Shown one piece after another: positions 20,867-29,916 of a stretch of 64,000 bases of DNA. This DNA comes from Aurantiochytrium sp. KH105 (taxonomy: Eukaryota; Sar; Bigyra; Thraustochytrida; Thraustochytriidae). The notes beneath the pieces were generated by a model. The model was not told where the DNA came from. It was given only the letters and a program-made list of their open reading frames with translations, and searched no databases. Position numbers and translations under genes: made by a program. Location: positions 50,448-114,447 of the forward strand of contig BGKB01000212.1 in assembly GCA_003116975.1 (NCBI GenBank). The letters are read 5' to 3'. Within the stretch, counting starts at the first letter, position 1, and every line of letters starts with the position of its first letter.

Positions 20867-21822
20867 TAGTACGATACTGGGCCGCTACGCCTCACCCATT
20901 CACGGCTCAAGCATCGCTCGAACGGCCGTCTGCTTTGCGAGTGCGCCGTACCCTGTCCCTGCCTGCCCTGTGTGGTCTTGAATCACTGCACGAGCTTCGT
21001 TAGTAGTCGACAGAGGGACAGACAGACAGACAGACAGACAGCCTCGCTCACAATAAGCAGCTGACTGCAGTGTGCCGGTCCCCGGCCCGAAAGGCCACAT
21101 GAAAGAAAAGAAAGAAGGAATAGAAAGGCGAGACCGGCAGCGGCTGCGGCGGCAACAACCTTGATTACTCGCTCTCTCGGCAACTTGACCAACGGCCCTG
21201 TCGATTCTTGTTTTTCTCTAGTCAAAATATTCGTCAACAATGGTCGTGGTGGCTGCTTGCATTACATCAGCCTCTCTTGAATCTGCCGCTTCGATGTTTT
21301 CACTGCACAACCCGCTCGTGGCAGTGTGGCAGTGGCAACAGCCAAGATCGGATCTTACGACAGCAGCACAGCACACTGACAACAAGAGCAGTGCAGCTAC
21401 AGCTACAGACGGTAGGCCTAGTCAAGTTTGTAGGCGCAAGTAGGTATCAGCTTCATGCAACGATTTCCACCTGTCATGCCATTTCATGTCAGCGGTTGTA
21501 TTCTCGCGTCCGGCAACGCGGTGATTTCTTTCTCTTTTGATCGCTCAAAGGATGCTGCTGTCCTGAGCATCATCCCCATGCCTGCTCCTTCTCAAATCGA
21601 AAGGTGAAAAGGCTCGCGGATGCTCTGCCCTGAAAGCGAGTCAGGCCACACCGCTCGTGTCACCTCTGGCTTGCGCCCTGTTCCTCAGGATCCGGGTCTA
21701 ATCCCTGTCTCTATCGTCACGATCAGTGGCAAACGCAAGCACGAAAGATCCGCGACGCCGAAGTTCAACGTGAAGCACGGACACCGCGCGGGCGCGCGCG
21801 CACACAAGGGAGACGCGAAGCG

Positions 21823-22755
21823 ATGGCGGGCGTGGGCGCAGCGGCGTACGTGCGCACGGCGCTCCACGCAAGCTCGTGGTACTCGGACCGCGCCTCAGAA
21901 CTCGAGTCACAGCTGGCTGGATGGCTCAAGGATGCGCGCGAGAAAAGTCCGCAACCAGACGAGGCCGCGCAGGGCCGCTGCGCCGCTGTCATTGCACCGC
22001 ACGCAGGGTACTCGTACTCGGGTCCCACTGCTGCCTGGGCCTACAAGTACATTGACCCGGCACGCATCAAGCGTGTATTCATTCTCGGGCCTTCGCACCA
22101 CGTTTATTTGGAAAACTGCGCGCTGTCCAGCGCGACAGCATATGCCACCCCCATCGGAAACATGCAGCTTGATGCAGACACTGCGCAAGAACTTCGCAAC
22201 GCCGCACCCTCTGGCACTTTTGACACCATGTCCAGAAGTGTCGACGAGGAAGAGCATTCCATCGAAATGCATCTCCCCTACGTGGTTCACGTCATGCGTG
22301 GCCACGACTTCAAAATCGTCCCAATTCTCGTCGGGAACCTCGACGATCGCGCAGAGCAGCAAATGGGCGCGCTGCTTGCGCCTTACCTCGCCGATCCCGA
22401 AAACTTTTTCGTCATCAGCTCCGACTTTTGCCATTGGGGCAAGCGTTTTCGCTACACCCCTCACGACGCATCCGCGGGACCCATTCACAAGAGCATCGAG
22501 AATCTCGATAAACGGGGCATGGCGCTCATTGAGAGCCTCGATGTGTCTGGCTTTGCCGCCTATCTTCGCGAAACGCGCAACACCATCTGCGGTCGACACC
22601 CCATTGGCGTTCTACTCAACGCCGTTCAGACCTCGCCCCTCGAACTCTCCCTCAAATTCACGCGTTACGCGCAGTCTTCGCCCTGCACGCGCATGTCTGA
22701 CTCCTCCGTATCGTACGCCTCCGCTGTCGTTACTGCCCCTGCCGTCTCCTCGTAG
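21823..22755 (+). CDS. MEMO1: MEMO1 family protein
   Basis: A 310-residue protein aligned along its full length with human MEMO1 (297 residues), a class III extradiol-dioxygenase-like protein implicated in copper-dependent redox control and cell motility. Key conserved stretches are IAPHAGYSYSG (58-68), FILGPSHHVYL (86-96), DEEEHSIEMHLPYV (141-154), SSDFCHWGKRFRY (199-211) and NTICGRHPIGVLLNA (253-267). The metal-site residues of human MEMO1 (two His and one Cys) correspond to His 60, His 92 and Cys 256. Single exon. The end DSSVSYAS fits the family C-terminus. The biochemical role in protists is not known. Confidence 0.97.
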   Translation: MAGVGAAAYVRTALHASSWYSDRASELESQLAGWLKDAREKSPQPDEAAQGRCAAVIAPHAGYSYSGPTAAWAYKYIDPARIKRVFILGPSHHVYLENCALSSATAYATPIGNMQLDADTAQELRNAAPSGTFDTMSRSVDEEEHSIEMHLPYVVHVMRGHDFKIVPILVGNLDDRAEQQMGALLAPYLADPENFFVISSDFCHWGKRFRYTPHDASAGPIHKSIENLDKRGMALIESLDVSGFAAYLRETRNTICGRHPIGVLLNAVQTSPLELSLKFTRYAQSSPCTRMSDSSVSYASAVVTAPAVSS

Positions 22756-22832
22756 ATCTTTGTACACAATGCTTCCAAGCACCGTGATTGGAGGTGCCCA
22801 CACGATAAGAATAAGAATAATAATAACGTCCA

Positions 22833-22961
22833 ACTCACATTCACTGCTTCATTCTATAAAATCTTTCACCACTCTACTCACATTCACTGCTTCATTCTAT
22901 AGAATCTTTCACCACTCTACTCACATTCACTGCTTCATTCTACAAAATCTTTCAACACAAT
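22833..22961. repeat. 43-bp minisatellite, three copies, just downstream of MEMO1
   Basis: Copies start at 22833, 22876 and 22919, with a period of exactly 43 bp and only two or three substitutions each. They begin actcacattcactgcttc and end in ctttcaccactct. It lies about 80 bp after the MEMO1 stop, so probably in its 3' UTR or terminator region, facing the convergent metacaspase gene. Confidence 0.95.
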
Positions 22962-23044
22962 GTAGGTTAATTTTTCAAACGAAAAGCTTCAAGCACAAGG
23001 CTTTTCCAATGGAAACGAGGAGCCAATATAGTAAAAGAGGCTAT

Positions 23045-25765
23045 TTACTGCTGCGCTGGCCGCACTCGATTCTTCTGCCGCATCCATCGTGGCTTCGTTG
23101 ATAGGATTCGGGACGCCGCCTCTTCAGCTTCCGCAAGAGCAGGTCCAACATGCTTCATTGTGGAGGCACCAACTGACGCAAGATAGTTCAGATGCGAGGA
23201 ATCAAGAACTTGCCAAGCTGGTCTTCGCCCTTCTTGTCGGTCCGCTTTGCAGACAACAGGCAGTGCAGAAACTTTCGTGGGATGCTTGAGGTCTCGATGC
23301 GCTTCCTCTCGCTCAGATCTGTCTGCATCAGAGCTATCGTCATCAAAGTCGAGCTCGTCGGGACCGTCTTCCTGATTCGTGTCCATACGTTTGATACCAT
23401 CGACCTTGCTACGATCACCTTTGCTACGATCGACATCAATCTCGCCGTTGTTGCTTTTGTTCGCACCTTCGGCGGCCTCTCTGCTAATGGCGCTCTTCGT
23501 GCCGGCATCGTCGAGCTGGTCATTTGCACTCGCACTTTCACTTGCACTTTCACTTGCACTCGCACTCGCACTCGCACTCGCACTCGGCTCAAGACGAGGA
23601 TTGGTGGGAGCCCGCGAAAGATCCCACGCTTCCATCCAGCGTGAAGCGGAAGTCTTTGCAGACCCCAGCGAAATCTGAGGTTCCTGCTGAAACCTCCGAC
23701 CGGACAAGGTCTTACGAAGACGCTGCAAAAAGTCGCCAAGCGCGAGAGGTTCGTCGCTTGCACGCATCGTTTCTCGCACTCCCCACGTTGTCGCGCCGAT
23801 AGGCCGCCCGTCAATGTTGGCGTCCGCTGCCGTTTGATCATCTCGACAACCGCTCAACACTACAAAGGAAGCTCCCTGGCGGGCTCGAACGCGGGATTCT
23901 CGACTGCGCGAAGCTCCACGCGTAGCTTGCTTCGTGCGTGATGCCTTGAGAGCATCCATGCGTTGAACAAGCGCTTCGCAGGGCGGGAGAAAACGAGAGC
24001 GGGTGTCCTGAGGTGACGTCGCTTCCGAGCTGCTTTGCTGGCCCCGACTTCGTGGAACGTCCAAAAGCTTTGCATCGCTCAAAGTACCACTATGACAGCA
24101 ATCAAAGACCACCGTCAGATCAACGCCCTTGGGGACCTGCTCAAAGAATGAAGAACGAAGCTCATCGTCGGTAATGTAGGTGCTTGGATCGGCACCATCA
24201 AAATCGACAGGAATGAGCGTTTCGTCGCGCCCATCCTCCTCGTCCCCGTCCTCATCAGGGACCTGAGAACCGTGCCCAGAATAGTGCAAAAAGAGACAGT
24301 CGCCAGCTTCGGCGCCCTCAAGAAGCCACCGCAGGCCCATGCGGATATTGCGCGCTGTCGGAAGATCGTCTTTGCGCGCTCGCGCCTCGTCCGTCAATAC
24401 TCGCACTGTCTCCGTCTTGAATTCTTGCTGCATCATGGACTGCATCTCACGAACATCATTGTGGCACCCGTGCAACTCATTTTCTCCTTGGCCTACGTAG
24501 TTGATTCCAATCAAGAGGGCTTTTCGCTTACCGCGTGCCGATGATGTGCCAGTGGACGTCTGGTCTTCAACGCTGTACGCTGGCTCAAAGCCCACACGAA
24601 GGTGTAGCTCTCCACTCGGCTCGACGCCATTTTGACAATCCCAGAGCTTTATCACTTTTGGGATACCATTCTTATCATCTCCCGTGCCGCTCTTGGTCGC
24701 GGGTTCCGATTTCTCGAGATTCGCGGCCTCGACGGCGCGCACGATGGCGTCCTTGACGTCAACCCAGGCCCGGCCCATGGGTCGATTTCTGCGCAACTTC
24801 ATCTCGTCGAAAATCGTGACACGTAGCCCAAGTCCAAGCCCCTGTGCTGCTGCTTCTGCGTTGTCCAGACCAGGATACGCGATCATAAGCTGAGCAGCAT
24901 CTGGATTCTTGCTTCCTTCGGCGTTGGCGACTTGATCCCAATTCGGCTCGCGTCCACCATCCACGTGCGTGTCGCTGCGCGCAAGGGTGCCCCAAGGCTG
25001 AAGCTCGGCCAGTACAAACGGGTCTTCTACGCCCAGCGTCGCAACGCGGCGAAGACCTACAGCACGCTGGACGGACACATGAAGCGTTCCACACATTGTC
25101 AACGGTGACCAGGGCTCGAAGCAAACCTCAAAGTTGACGGTGCCATTGCCCTCTTCGAGCGTGCATGACGCCGAGGCAAAAACCGACGCCTGGGACAAGA
25201 TCGCCTCCAAATCCATCATGCCCATGCCAATTTCTCGATCACGTCCTGACTTCTCGCTGTCCATGACGCGTACAAACAACCGTATCGGGGATTTGCTCGG
25301 CCCTTTCGAAGTTCGCGGATCTCGACCTGGATAGCGAAAATACATGCAATTATCTCGCCCCCAGGTGTCAACGTTATTGTCCTTCCAGCTCACGTCCGTT
25401 CCACCGTGGTCCATGGTCCGTGTCCTACGCCTTTTGCTGGCGCCAATGCACAGTTTCGCAAGTGCTGCATCGGAGAGAGAGACGAGATCACGATCTTGCC
25501 CAAAGAGTTTTTCGGTGAACCCATGCACGAGCGTCTCTTTGCGCCTCTGCGCCTCTAGCGCCAGCTCGCTGGTGCTGGCCAGCACGATCGCCGTCTCCAC
25601 GTACGGATCCTGCTCGCCAACGATAAATCGAGCGTGCTGCACATTGCGCAGCCCCTTGCATTCGCGCACCCGGACAATGAGTCTTCCTGGCAGCGCCCAC
25701 GGCACCGCCGCCTTCGCCGCCCGGGGTTTCGCGGTCCTTTCGGGAGCGCTCTTACCTTTGCACAT
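23045..25765 (-). CDS. Metacaspase with two N-terminal C2 domains
   Basis: A 906-residue Arg/Lys-specific cysteine-peptidase-like protein. Residues about 27-220 and 226-395 look like two C2 domains (GRLIVRVRECKGL...LFVRVMDSE; GTLHVSVQRAVGL...DPFVLAEL), which suggests calcium-regulated membrane or phospholipid binding. The caspase-fold p20 region starts at about 413 (RKALLIGINYVG) and holds the catalytic dyad: His 498 in HYSGHGSQ and Cys 557 in DCCHSGT. The p10-like part contains VLSGCRDDQTAAD. The C-terminal tail is disordered with an (SA)n/(SE)n run encoded by a 6-bp repeat near 23527-23585. The ATG at 25765 is chosen as the last one before the first C2 domain. The codons after it, at 25755-25761, form AAAG|GTAAGAG, a perfect splice-donor sequence, but the frame reads through plausibly. 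It diverges from the gene starting at 25967. Confidence 0.92.
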   Translation of the reverse strand: MCKGKSAPERTAKPRAAKAAVPWALPGRLIVRVRECKGLRNVQHARFIVGEQDPYVETAIVLASTSELALEAQRRKETLVHGFTEKLFGQDRDLVSLSDAALAKLCIGASKRRRTRTMDHGGTDVSWKDNNVDTWGRDNCMYFRYPGRDPRTSKGPSKSPIRLFVRVMDSEKSGRDREIGMGMMDLEAILSQASVFASASCTLEEGNGTVNFEVCFEPWSPLTMCGTLHVSVQRAVGLRRVATLGVEDPFVLAELQPWGTLARSDTHVDGGREPNWDQVANAEGSKNPDAAQLMIAYPGLDNAEAAAQGLGLGLRVTIFDEMKLRRNRPMGRAWVDVKDAIVRAVEAANLEKSEPATKSGTGDDKNGIPKVIKLWDCQNGVEPSGELHLRVGFEPAYSVEDQTSTGTSSARGKRKALLIGINYVGQGENELHGCHNDVREMQSMMQQEFKTETVRVLTDEARARKDDLPTARNIRMGLRWLLEGAEAGDCLFLHYSGHGSQVPDEDGDEEDGRDETLIPVDFDGADPSTYITDDELRSSFFEQVPKGVDLTVVFDCCHSGTLSDAKLLDVPRSRGQQSSSEATSPQDTRSRFLPPCEALVQRMDALKASRTKQATRGASRSRESRVRARQGASFVVLSGCRDDQTAADANIDGRPIGATTWGVRETMRASDEPLALGDFLQRLRKTLSGRRFQQEPQISLGSAKTSASRWMEAWDLSRAPTNPRLEPSASASASASASESASESASANDQLDDAGTKSAISREAAEGANKSNNGEIDVDRSKGDRSKVDGIKRMDTNQEDGPDELDFDDDSSDADRSEREEAHRDLKHPTKVSALPVVCKADRQEGRRPAWQVLDSSHLNYLASVGASTMKHVGPALAEAEEAASRILSTKPRWMRQKNRVRPAQQ

Positions 25766-25966
25766 GGCGATTATGATGATGCTGCATTGCTCAGCTCGTC
25801 GGAAACATGGTGACGATCGTGAGACGGTTGGTACACACCGTTCCGGTACACACCCAAACATTCCGCTTCTTACCTCCTTGCCGGAGATCCATGCTGAGAG
25901 CCACCGGGCGCACGCGCGCAAGCTTGATAGTCAGCCACGCAGCGAGGTGGCTGTTGCGCGCCGCGC

Positions 25967-27373
25967 ATGGAGTTTGCAGCTGCTCGCGCAAGAAAGCAGC
26001 GCGACCTTGTGCGTGATGCCGATGCGCTCGCCAACGCCCAGGGGCCCGAAGCGGCGGTGCGGGCAGAAATCCTTGTGAGGCGACTCGACGACATCGTGGT
26101 GCGCGCCATGCTCTTTGAGAACGACAATCCGACAGGTGCGTCATGTCAAGTGTTGACTGCGCTCACGGAAGCCTTGCAGGGACGGAAAGGGCGGTGCGGC
26201 GTCGACGCTCGCTGCTCAGTCCTCCGAGGACTCATCCGGCTCGGGTCCGCGTGCGAGGACACATGGGAGGCAGCAAACGCATCACCGCGTTCACTTGTTC
26301 CGCAACGAGCCTTTGACTACTTGCCACGCGCGATGGAATGCATGGCAGCATGCGAGGATCTGTGGACGGCCTTGTCTTTCCAACTCGAATCCTTTGCGTC
26401 TCAGGGTAAAAGCGCGAGAGCGCATCAAATTATTGAGCTCGCACCCTCGCAAGGCGCGCTCGAGGTCCTCACGCGACTTGCAACGTGGTCAGTAATGTCA
26501 AGCGCCAAGTCTCTACTTGCCGCGCGGGGCGCTGCAATGACGTCGCTTTGCAGCAAGGTGCTTTGCTCTCCTTTCGTTGCCAACATTGAAAGTGACGCTG
26601 CACTTGAGCTCGCTTTTCGTGGCGTCGAGCTTGGGATTCTTCTCTGTATTGAAGGGGGGCTGACTGCTTTGCTGCGAAGTGAAATTGAGACTTCAATTGC
26701 TGCTGCGTTGTGCCGCGCCCCGCGTGGGGGCGCAATGGCCCGTACAATAATCGAAGCGATACAAATGAAGTCCCGAGATCTCCGCCCCCTTTTGCGATCT
26801 CATCCGTGGATTGCGGTTGCGCTTTTGGAGCAGGTCGCAGTTGTGCCTACGAATGTGCTGGCGTGTCTTCCCGTGTCAATTCTTGCGCCTTGTGTCGCGC
26901 AGGGCTGGATCTACGTTGCCAAGAGCAAGAACGATCTGGCAGAGATGAATGGTTTATTAACGCGTTTTTCGACGGATCCCATGCAAGATATCGATGCAAA
27001 GCTCGAATGGCTGTCGCTGCTTCAGGCGCCCGCGGCGCGTATGCGACCCACAGGAGCCGCCCGTTCTGCAAGCGGAGGTGTTCCCAGCGTGGGCCAGTTC
27101 TCGCCGCGACGTCCTAAATGCCGTGGGCGCGCCATCGTGGAAACCAAGGCTGCGGGAGTTGTGTTGGGTGTGCAAGTCTCCAATAACCATTCTGCATGGA
27201 TACGCCCACTCATTGATGTCTTGCAAATTTGGGCACATGAAGACTCAGCCAAAGATCCCAGCGCACAAACCCGTAGGCTTGTCGCGCAGACTCTCTTATC
27301 AAGCTCGTGTAAAGAAAGCGACGCCGATTGCGTAGCGAATGAGCCAGAGCAACAAGAAAATGTGATCGCATGA
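25967..27373 (+). CDS. Conserved-looking helical protein of unknown function
   Basis: A 468-residue single-exon protein I do not recognise. It is rich in Ala and Leu with repeated amphipathic helices (for example ALELAFRGVELGILLCIEGG and ILAPCVAQGWIYV), which suggests an all-helical, armadillo/HEAT-like solenoid; that is inference from composition. No signal peptide or membrane anchor. Around residues 365-385 there is a basic Ser/Gly-rich linker, and the C-terminus is acidic. It shares a 200-bp divergent promoter region with the metacaspase, and its stop codon lies 24 bp from the stop of the convergent RhoGAP gene. Confidence 0.75.
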   Translation: MEFAAARARKQRDLVRDADALANAQGPEAAVRAEILVRRLDDIVVRAMLFENDNPTGASCQVLTALTEALQGRKGRCGVDARCSVLRGLIRLGSACEDTWEAANASPRSLVPQRAFDYLPRAMECMAACEDLWTALSFQLESFASQGKSARAHQIIELAPSQGALEVLTRLATWSVMSSAKSLLAARGAAMTSLCSKVLCSPFVANIESDAALELAFRGVELGILLCIEGGLTALLRSEIETSIAAALCRAPRGGAMARTIIEAIQMKSRDLRPLLRSHPWIAVALLEQVAVVPTNVLACLPVSILAPCVAQGWIYVAKSKNDLAEMNGLLTRFSTDPMQDIDAKLEWLSLLQAPAARMRPTGAARSASGGVPSVGQFSPRRPKCRGRAIVETKAAGVVLGVQVSNNHSAWIRPLIDVLQIWAHEDSAKDPSAQTRRLVAQTLLSSSCKESDADCVANEPEQQENVIA

Positions 27374-27397
27374 TTTATTGTTTTTTCATCATAAAAG

Positions 27398-28771
27398 TCA
27401 AGTAAGCAGTGTGTGTTGATGTTGCGGAGCGAGTGTGGGTCGAGGCGTCTGCGCGCGCACACGAAGGCAAAGCTGCACCGCTTTTACAGCAGCATCCATG
27501 AGCGCAACGACTTCCATGGGCGAGGCTGTTGGGCTCACCGTGTACAGATTTGGCGCTAACACGATGCCGAGGGCCTTGATACTCATGCGATTGTTGTTCT
27601 CGTATTGAGCTGTGTCGGCAAGCAGGTCGAGCAGCCAGAGAAAGACGGACTGATTGGGCTCTGGGAGACGTCGTAAGAGCTCTTCTGAAGCTTGTTCGTC
27701 GTTGTCAGTTCGTGCTGCAACTGACACAATGAGGTCTCGGGGCAGACATTGCAATAGAGGCTCGGGGAGTGCACGAAACCATTCTTTGATGAGCGCAGCC
27801 ATGCACGTAGCATCGGTGCTCGAGACACAGCCTCTAAACTGGCCCGCGTCAAGTTGCGTCTTGTAGTGCAGCTGGGTGGACTTGTTGGCGGAGACGCGAA
27901 AGACGCCTTCGTGACGAAGACCATCATTATCGATAAGCTCACGCCTGAGCAGCACGAGCACTGCAGGTATGCGAGCTGCGTAGCCTTCCACTTCCACGCG
28001 CGGCGCGCTTCGCAAGGGAATGCCGAACTGTCTGTTGATGAGGGTCGTCTGCTGATTCCATCGGGTGGGAAGGCCGGCAAAGGTGACCGAGGTGGTGTCA
28101 AAGGTTGCATGAAAGTTGTGCCGGAAATTGGTGGGGCCTGATATTTCCACGCATCGGGGAATCTCGGCGCTGTCGGCTTCGCTAAGGCCCATTACGCGAC
28201 GCCAAAGGGAGCCTTTGGATCTCTTGATGCGCCGTGCATCGCGACGCAGCCGAGGTCGTGGCGGCATTGCTTTTTCTTGATTGGAGTTGTTTGTCGCTCG
28301 CAGGGTTGTTCGCTCCAGCGAGCTTCGTCTTGAACGCACTGTGGCTGGCCCTAGGATGACATCATGCTGTTCTCGATCGGGTGCAGCGCGAAGTGGTTCG
28401 AGTGTCATTGTCGATCCGCAACGTGTCTCTGCGATCACGTACGTTTTCGTCACCGCTCGCGCAAATTTCGTCGAGGTTCTACGCGGAGAAAAAGTCTGTG
28501 CGCGCCTCGCTGCTTGTGTCGGTGCGCTGCTACGGCTCGGTCTCGCGATCGGTGCGCGCTTTGCGCTGTGTCGACGGAGCCCGTCCCGACGACCCCGGCC
28601 GGCGCCGTGAGGCGTCAGCGGAAGGGTTTTGACATCGCGCGTAAGTTCCTTGCATACTCCGACCGAACTAGGCACGTCAACTTGAAGGCCCATCGGGTGG
28701 GTCTCTCCGCTTGGCACATCGCTAGGAGGCCCATTTGCCCGACCTGGGACGAAAGCGGAAAAGAGGGGCAT
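27398..28771 (-). CDS. CRIB-RhoGAP: Rho/Rac-family GTPase-activating protein
   Basis: Accelerates GTP hydrolysis by Rho/Rac-type GTPases. From the first ATG the protein is 457 residues. A basic Ser/Arg-rich N-terminus is followed by a CRIB motif (EISGPTNFRHNFHATF, about 209-224 in this numbering), which binds GTP-loaded Rac/Cdc42, and a downstream GLPTRWNQ typical of PAK-type p21-binding regions. The RhoGAP domain covers about 248-430 with the arginine finger in GVFRVSA (Arg 292), KEWFRALPEPLL and ALGIVLAPNL. The CRIB-GAP order is the one of plant RopGAPs. The start is uncertain: the ATG at 28771 has a weak context; ATGs at 28408 and 28267 have purines at -3 and still leave both domains intact. 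Confidence 0.9.
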   Translation of the reverse strand: MPLFSAFVPGRANGPPSDVPSGETHPMGLQVDVPSSVGVCKELTRDVKTLPLTPHGAGRGRRDGLRRHSAKRAPIARPSRSSAPTQAARRAQTFSPRRTSTKFARAVTKTYVIAETRCGSTMTLEPLRAAPDREQHDVILGPATVRSRRSSLERTTLRATNNSNQEKAMPPRPRLRRDARRIKRSKGSLWRRVMGLSEADSAEIPRCVEISGPTNFRHNFHATFDTTSVTFAGLPTRWNQQTTLINRQFGIPLRSAPRVEVEGYAARIPAVLVLLRRELIDNDGLRHEGVFRVSANKSTQLHYKTQLDAGQFRGCVSSTDATCMAALIKEWFRALPEPLLQCLPRDLIVSVAARTDNDEQASEELLRRLPEPNQSVFLWLLDLLADTAQYENNNRMSIKALGIVLAPNLYTVSPTASPMEVVALMDAAVKAVQLCLRVRAQTPRPTLAPQHQHTLLT

Positions 28772-28851
28772 ACAGGGAGTCTTGTAGGACAAACGTCTTG
28801 GTTGTTCAAAAGCTTGAGCAGAGGAGGCGTTATTGTAGGGTTAGCAATCTG

Positions 28852-28869
28852 CCCCCCCCCCCCCCCCCC
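28852..28869. repeat. Poly-C tract (18 C)
   Basis: An uninterrupted run of about 18 C upstream of the RhoGAP start. A similar 13-C run is at 39427-39439. Run length is prone to sequencing error. Confidence 0.9.
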
Positions 28870-29028
28870 TTCTTTCTTGCTGACTTTTGGGACATGACGC
28901 AAGGACAGTCATAAAGACGCGCGATGCATGCATCGCAAGACCGCCCGTTTGTATACAGGACAGCAAAACGAAACGTTGCTCGTAAGCTTTGCTTTGGTCA
29001 AGAGTTGGATCGTGATAAGATTAGCTAA

Positions 29029-29916
29029 TTAGATAAAGATGAGCTCCGGCGCAATGACGCGGGGCACGGTGTACTGGTCCGAGGCGCCAGCCTCGATTTG
29101 TTCGACCATGTAGAGATGGCCTTCAAAATTGCGAAAGTAGACCTGGAGCTTGCCCGAGGTTTCGTTGCGCAGGACAGAAATATCGCTCGTCGGGAATACA
29201 GGGCTGTCGATAATCCAGTAGCTCGCCGTGGTCTGCACGTCGGGCATGCCAGGCTCAAGACAATGCCAAATGGAGGTGTCCTGGTCCTGGTCGACGCACG
29301 AACCCTCGCGGGGGTGCGACCAGCTGGTCGGATCATTCGGATCGGTCTGGTGCATTTGCCAAAGATCGAGATTCTCCTCGAAACGCGCAAAGATCTCGAG
29401 GCGACCATCTGCATTTTTGCCAATGTTCGGGTCCGCGTCGAATTTGCAAAGACGTCTTGCGTCGGTGGCGTTCGGGCAAAACGACGTGAGCGGGGCCCAG
29501 TCCTTCCACTTTGCGCTGGGCAGCTCTTGATAGCTGTGCCAGAGCTGGCCGTCTTTGCCGAGAGCGACGACAAAGAGCATGCCGTTGTGCAAGCTTTCCA
29601 TGGCAAAAATGGTGCGGTTGCCGCGAGCAAAGACTTCGATTGGGTAGCCAAGCGAGGTCGGGCCATCAGAGCCCTCGTTCTGGTCGTCAGGGTCCACAAG
29701 GCTGGGTTGCGAATCATCCATCTGCGCCTCGGGAACATTGACGAAGACGTTAATCTGGACGGGCGGCGGCGGCGGCGGGGCCTGCACGACTACCAGAGAG
29801 GCGAGGTCGTGGCGTAGGAGCATGAAGGCGCACAGCAGCGCCGTCACGAGCAGCGCGCCAGGGAGCGCGGTGCTGGTCCTCCTCGAGGTCCGCCTCGTCG
29901 GCGTCTCCGACTCCAT
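29029..29916 (-). CDS. Type II membrane protein with PLL-like beta-propeller (lectin-like) ectodomain
   Basis: A 295-residue protein. The basic N-terminus is followed by an anchor (ALPGALLVTALLCAFMLL, about 18-35) and a Pro-rich stalk (APPPPPP). The ectodomain has blade-like repeats: PIEVFARGNRTIF...DGQLWHSYQ, GRLEIFARFEENLDLWQMHQ and GKLQVYFRNFEGHLYMVEQ. This pattern, [LI]EvFar plus dG.LwH, is that of PLL/fucose-lectin-type seven-bladed propellers. Four cysteines and several N-glycosylation sequons (NRT, NAT, NET) fit a secretory-pathway location. It may bind glycans at the cell surface or in the Golgi; ligand unknown. The ATG at 29916 has A at -3 and G at +4; the frame open above it starts from a non-ATG codon. 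Confidence 0.75.
   Translation of the reverse strand: MESETPTRRTSRRTSTALPGALLVTALLCAFMLLRHDLASLVVVQAPPPPPPVQINVFVNVPEAQMDDSQPSLVDPDDQNEGSDGPTSLGYPIEVFARGNRTIFAMESLHNGMLFVVALGKDGQLWHSYQELPSAKWKDWAPLTSFCPNATDARRLCKFDADPNIGKNADGRLEIFARFEENLDLWQMHQTDPNDPTSWSHPREGSCVDQDQDTSIWHCLEPGMPDVQTTASYWIIDSPVFPTSDISVLRNETSGKLQVYFRNFEGHLYMVEQIEAGASDQYTVPRVIAPELIFI

Larger units (their letters stand above)
16617..21822. other. 5.2-kb gene-free, very GC-rich region with dense microsatellites
   Basis: Separates the phosphodiesterase start from MEMO1. Long frames are open on both strands simply because stop codons are rare in this composition; they are made of Arg, Ala, Pro, Gly and Ser runs and lack motifs. Visible tracts: (GGAT)n at about 16948-16972, (GAAA)n at about 17255-17275 and 17700-17722, (ATCG)n at 18030-18049, a 12-bp CAGGCACGCAGG-type repeat at 18157-18190, (GAGC)n at 19291-19319, CAG/CTG clusters at 19507-19550, AGCT/CTAG clusters at 19640-19700 and 20008-20037. 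Small genes or a spliced gene could hide here; I cannot support one. Confidence 0.55.

Noticed and set aside
21620-23101. A 490-codon plus-strand frame across MEMO1
   Set aside because: It is an alternative frame of MEMO1 plus the 43-bp minisatellite; MEMO1 itself is unmistakable in the other frame.
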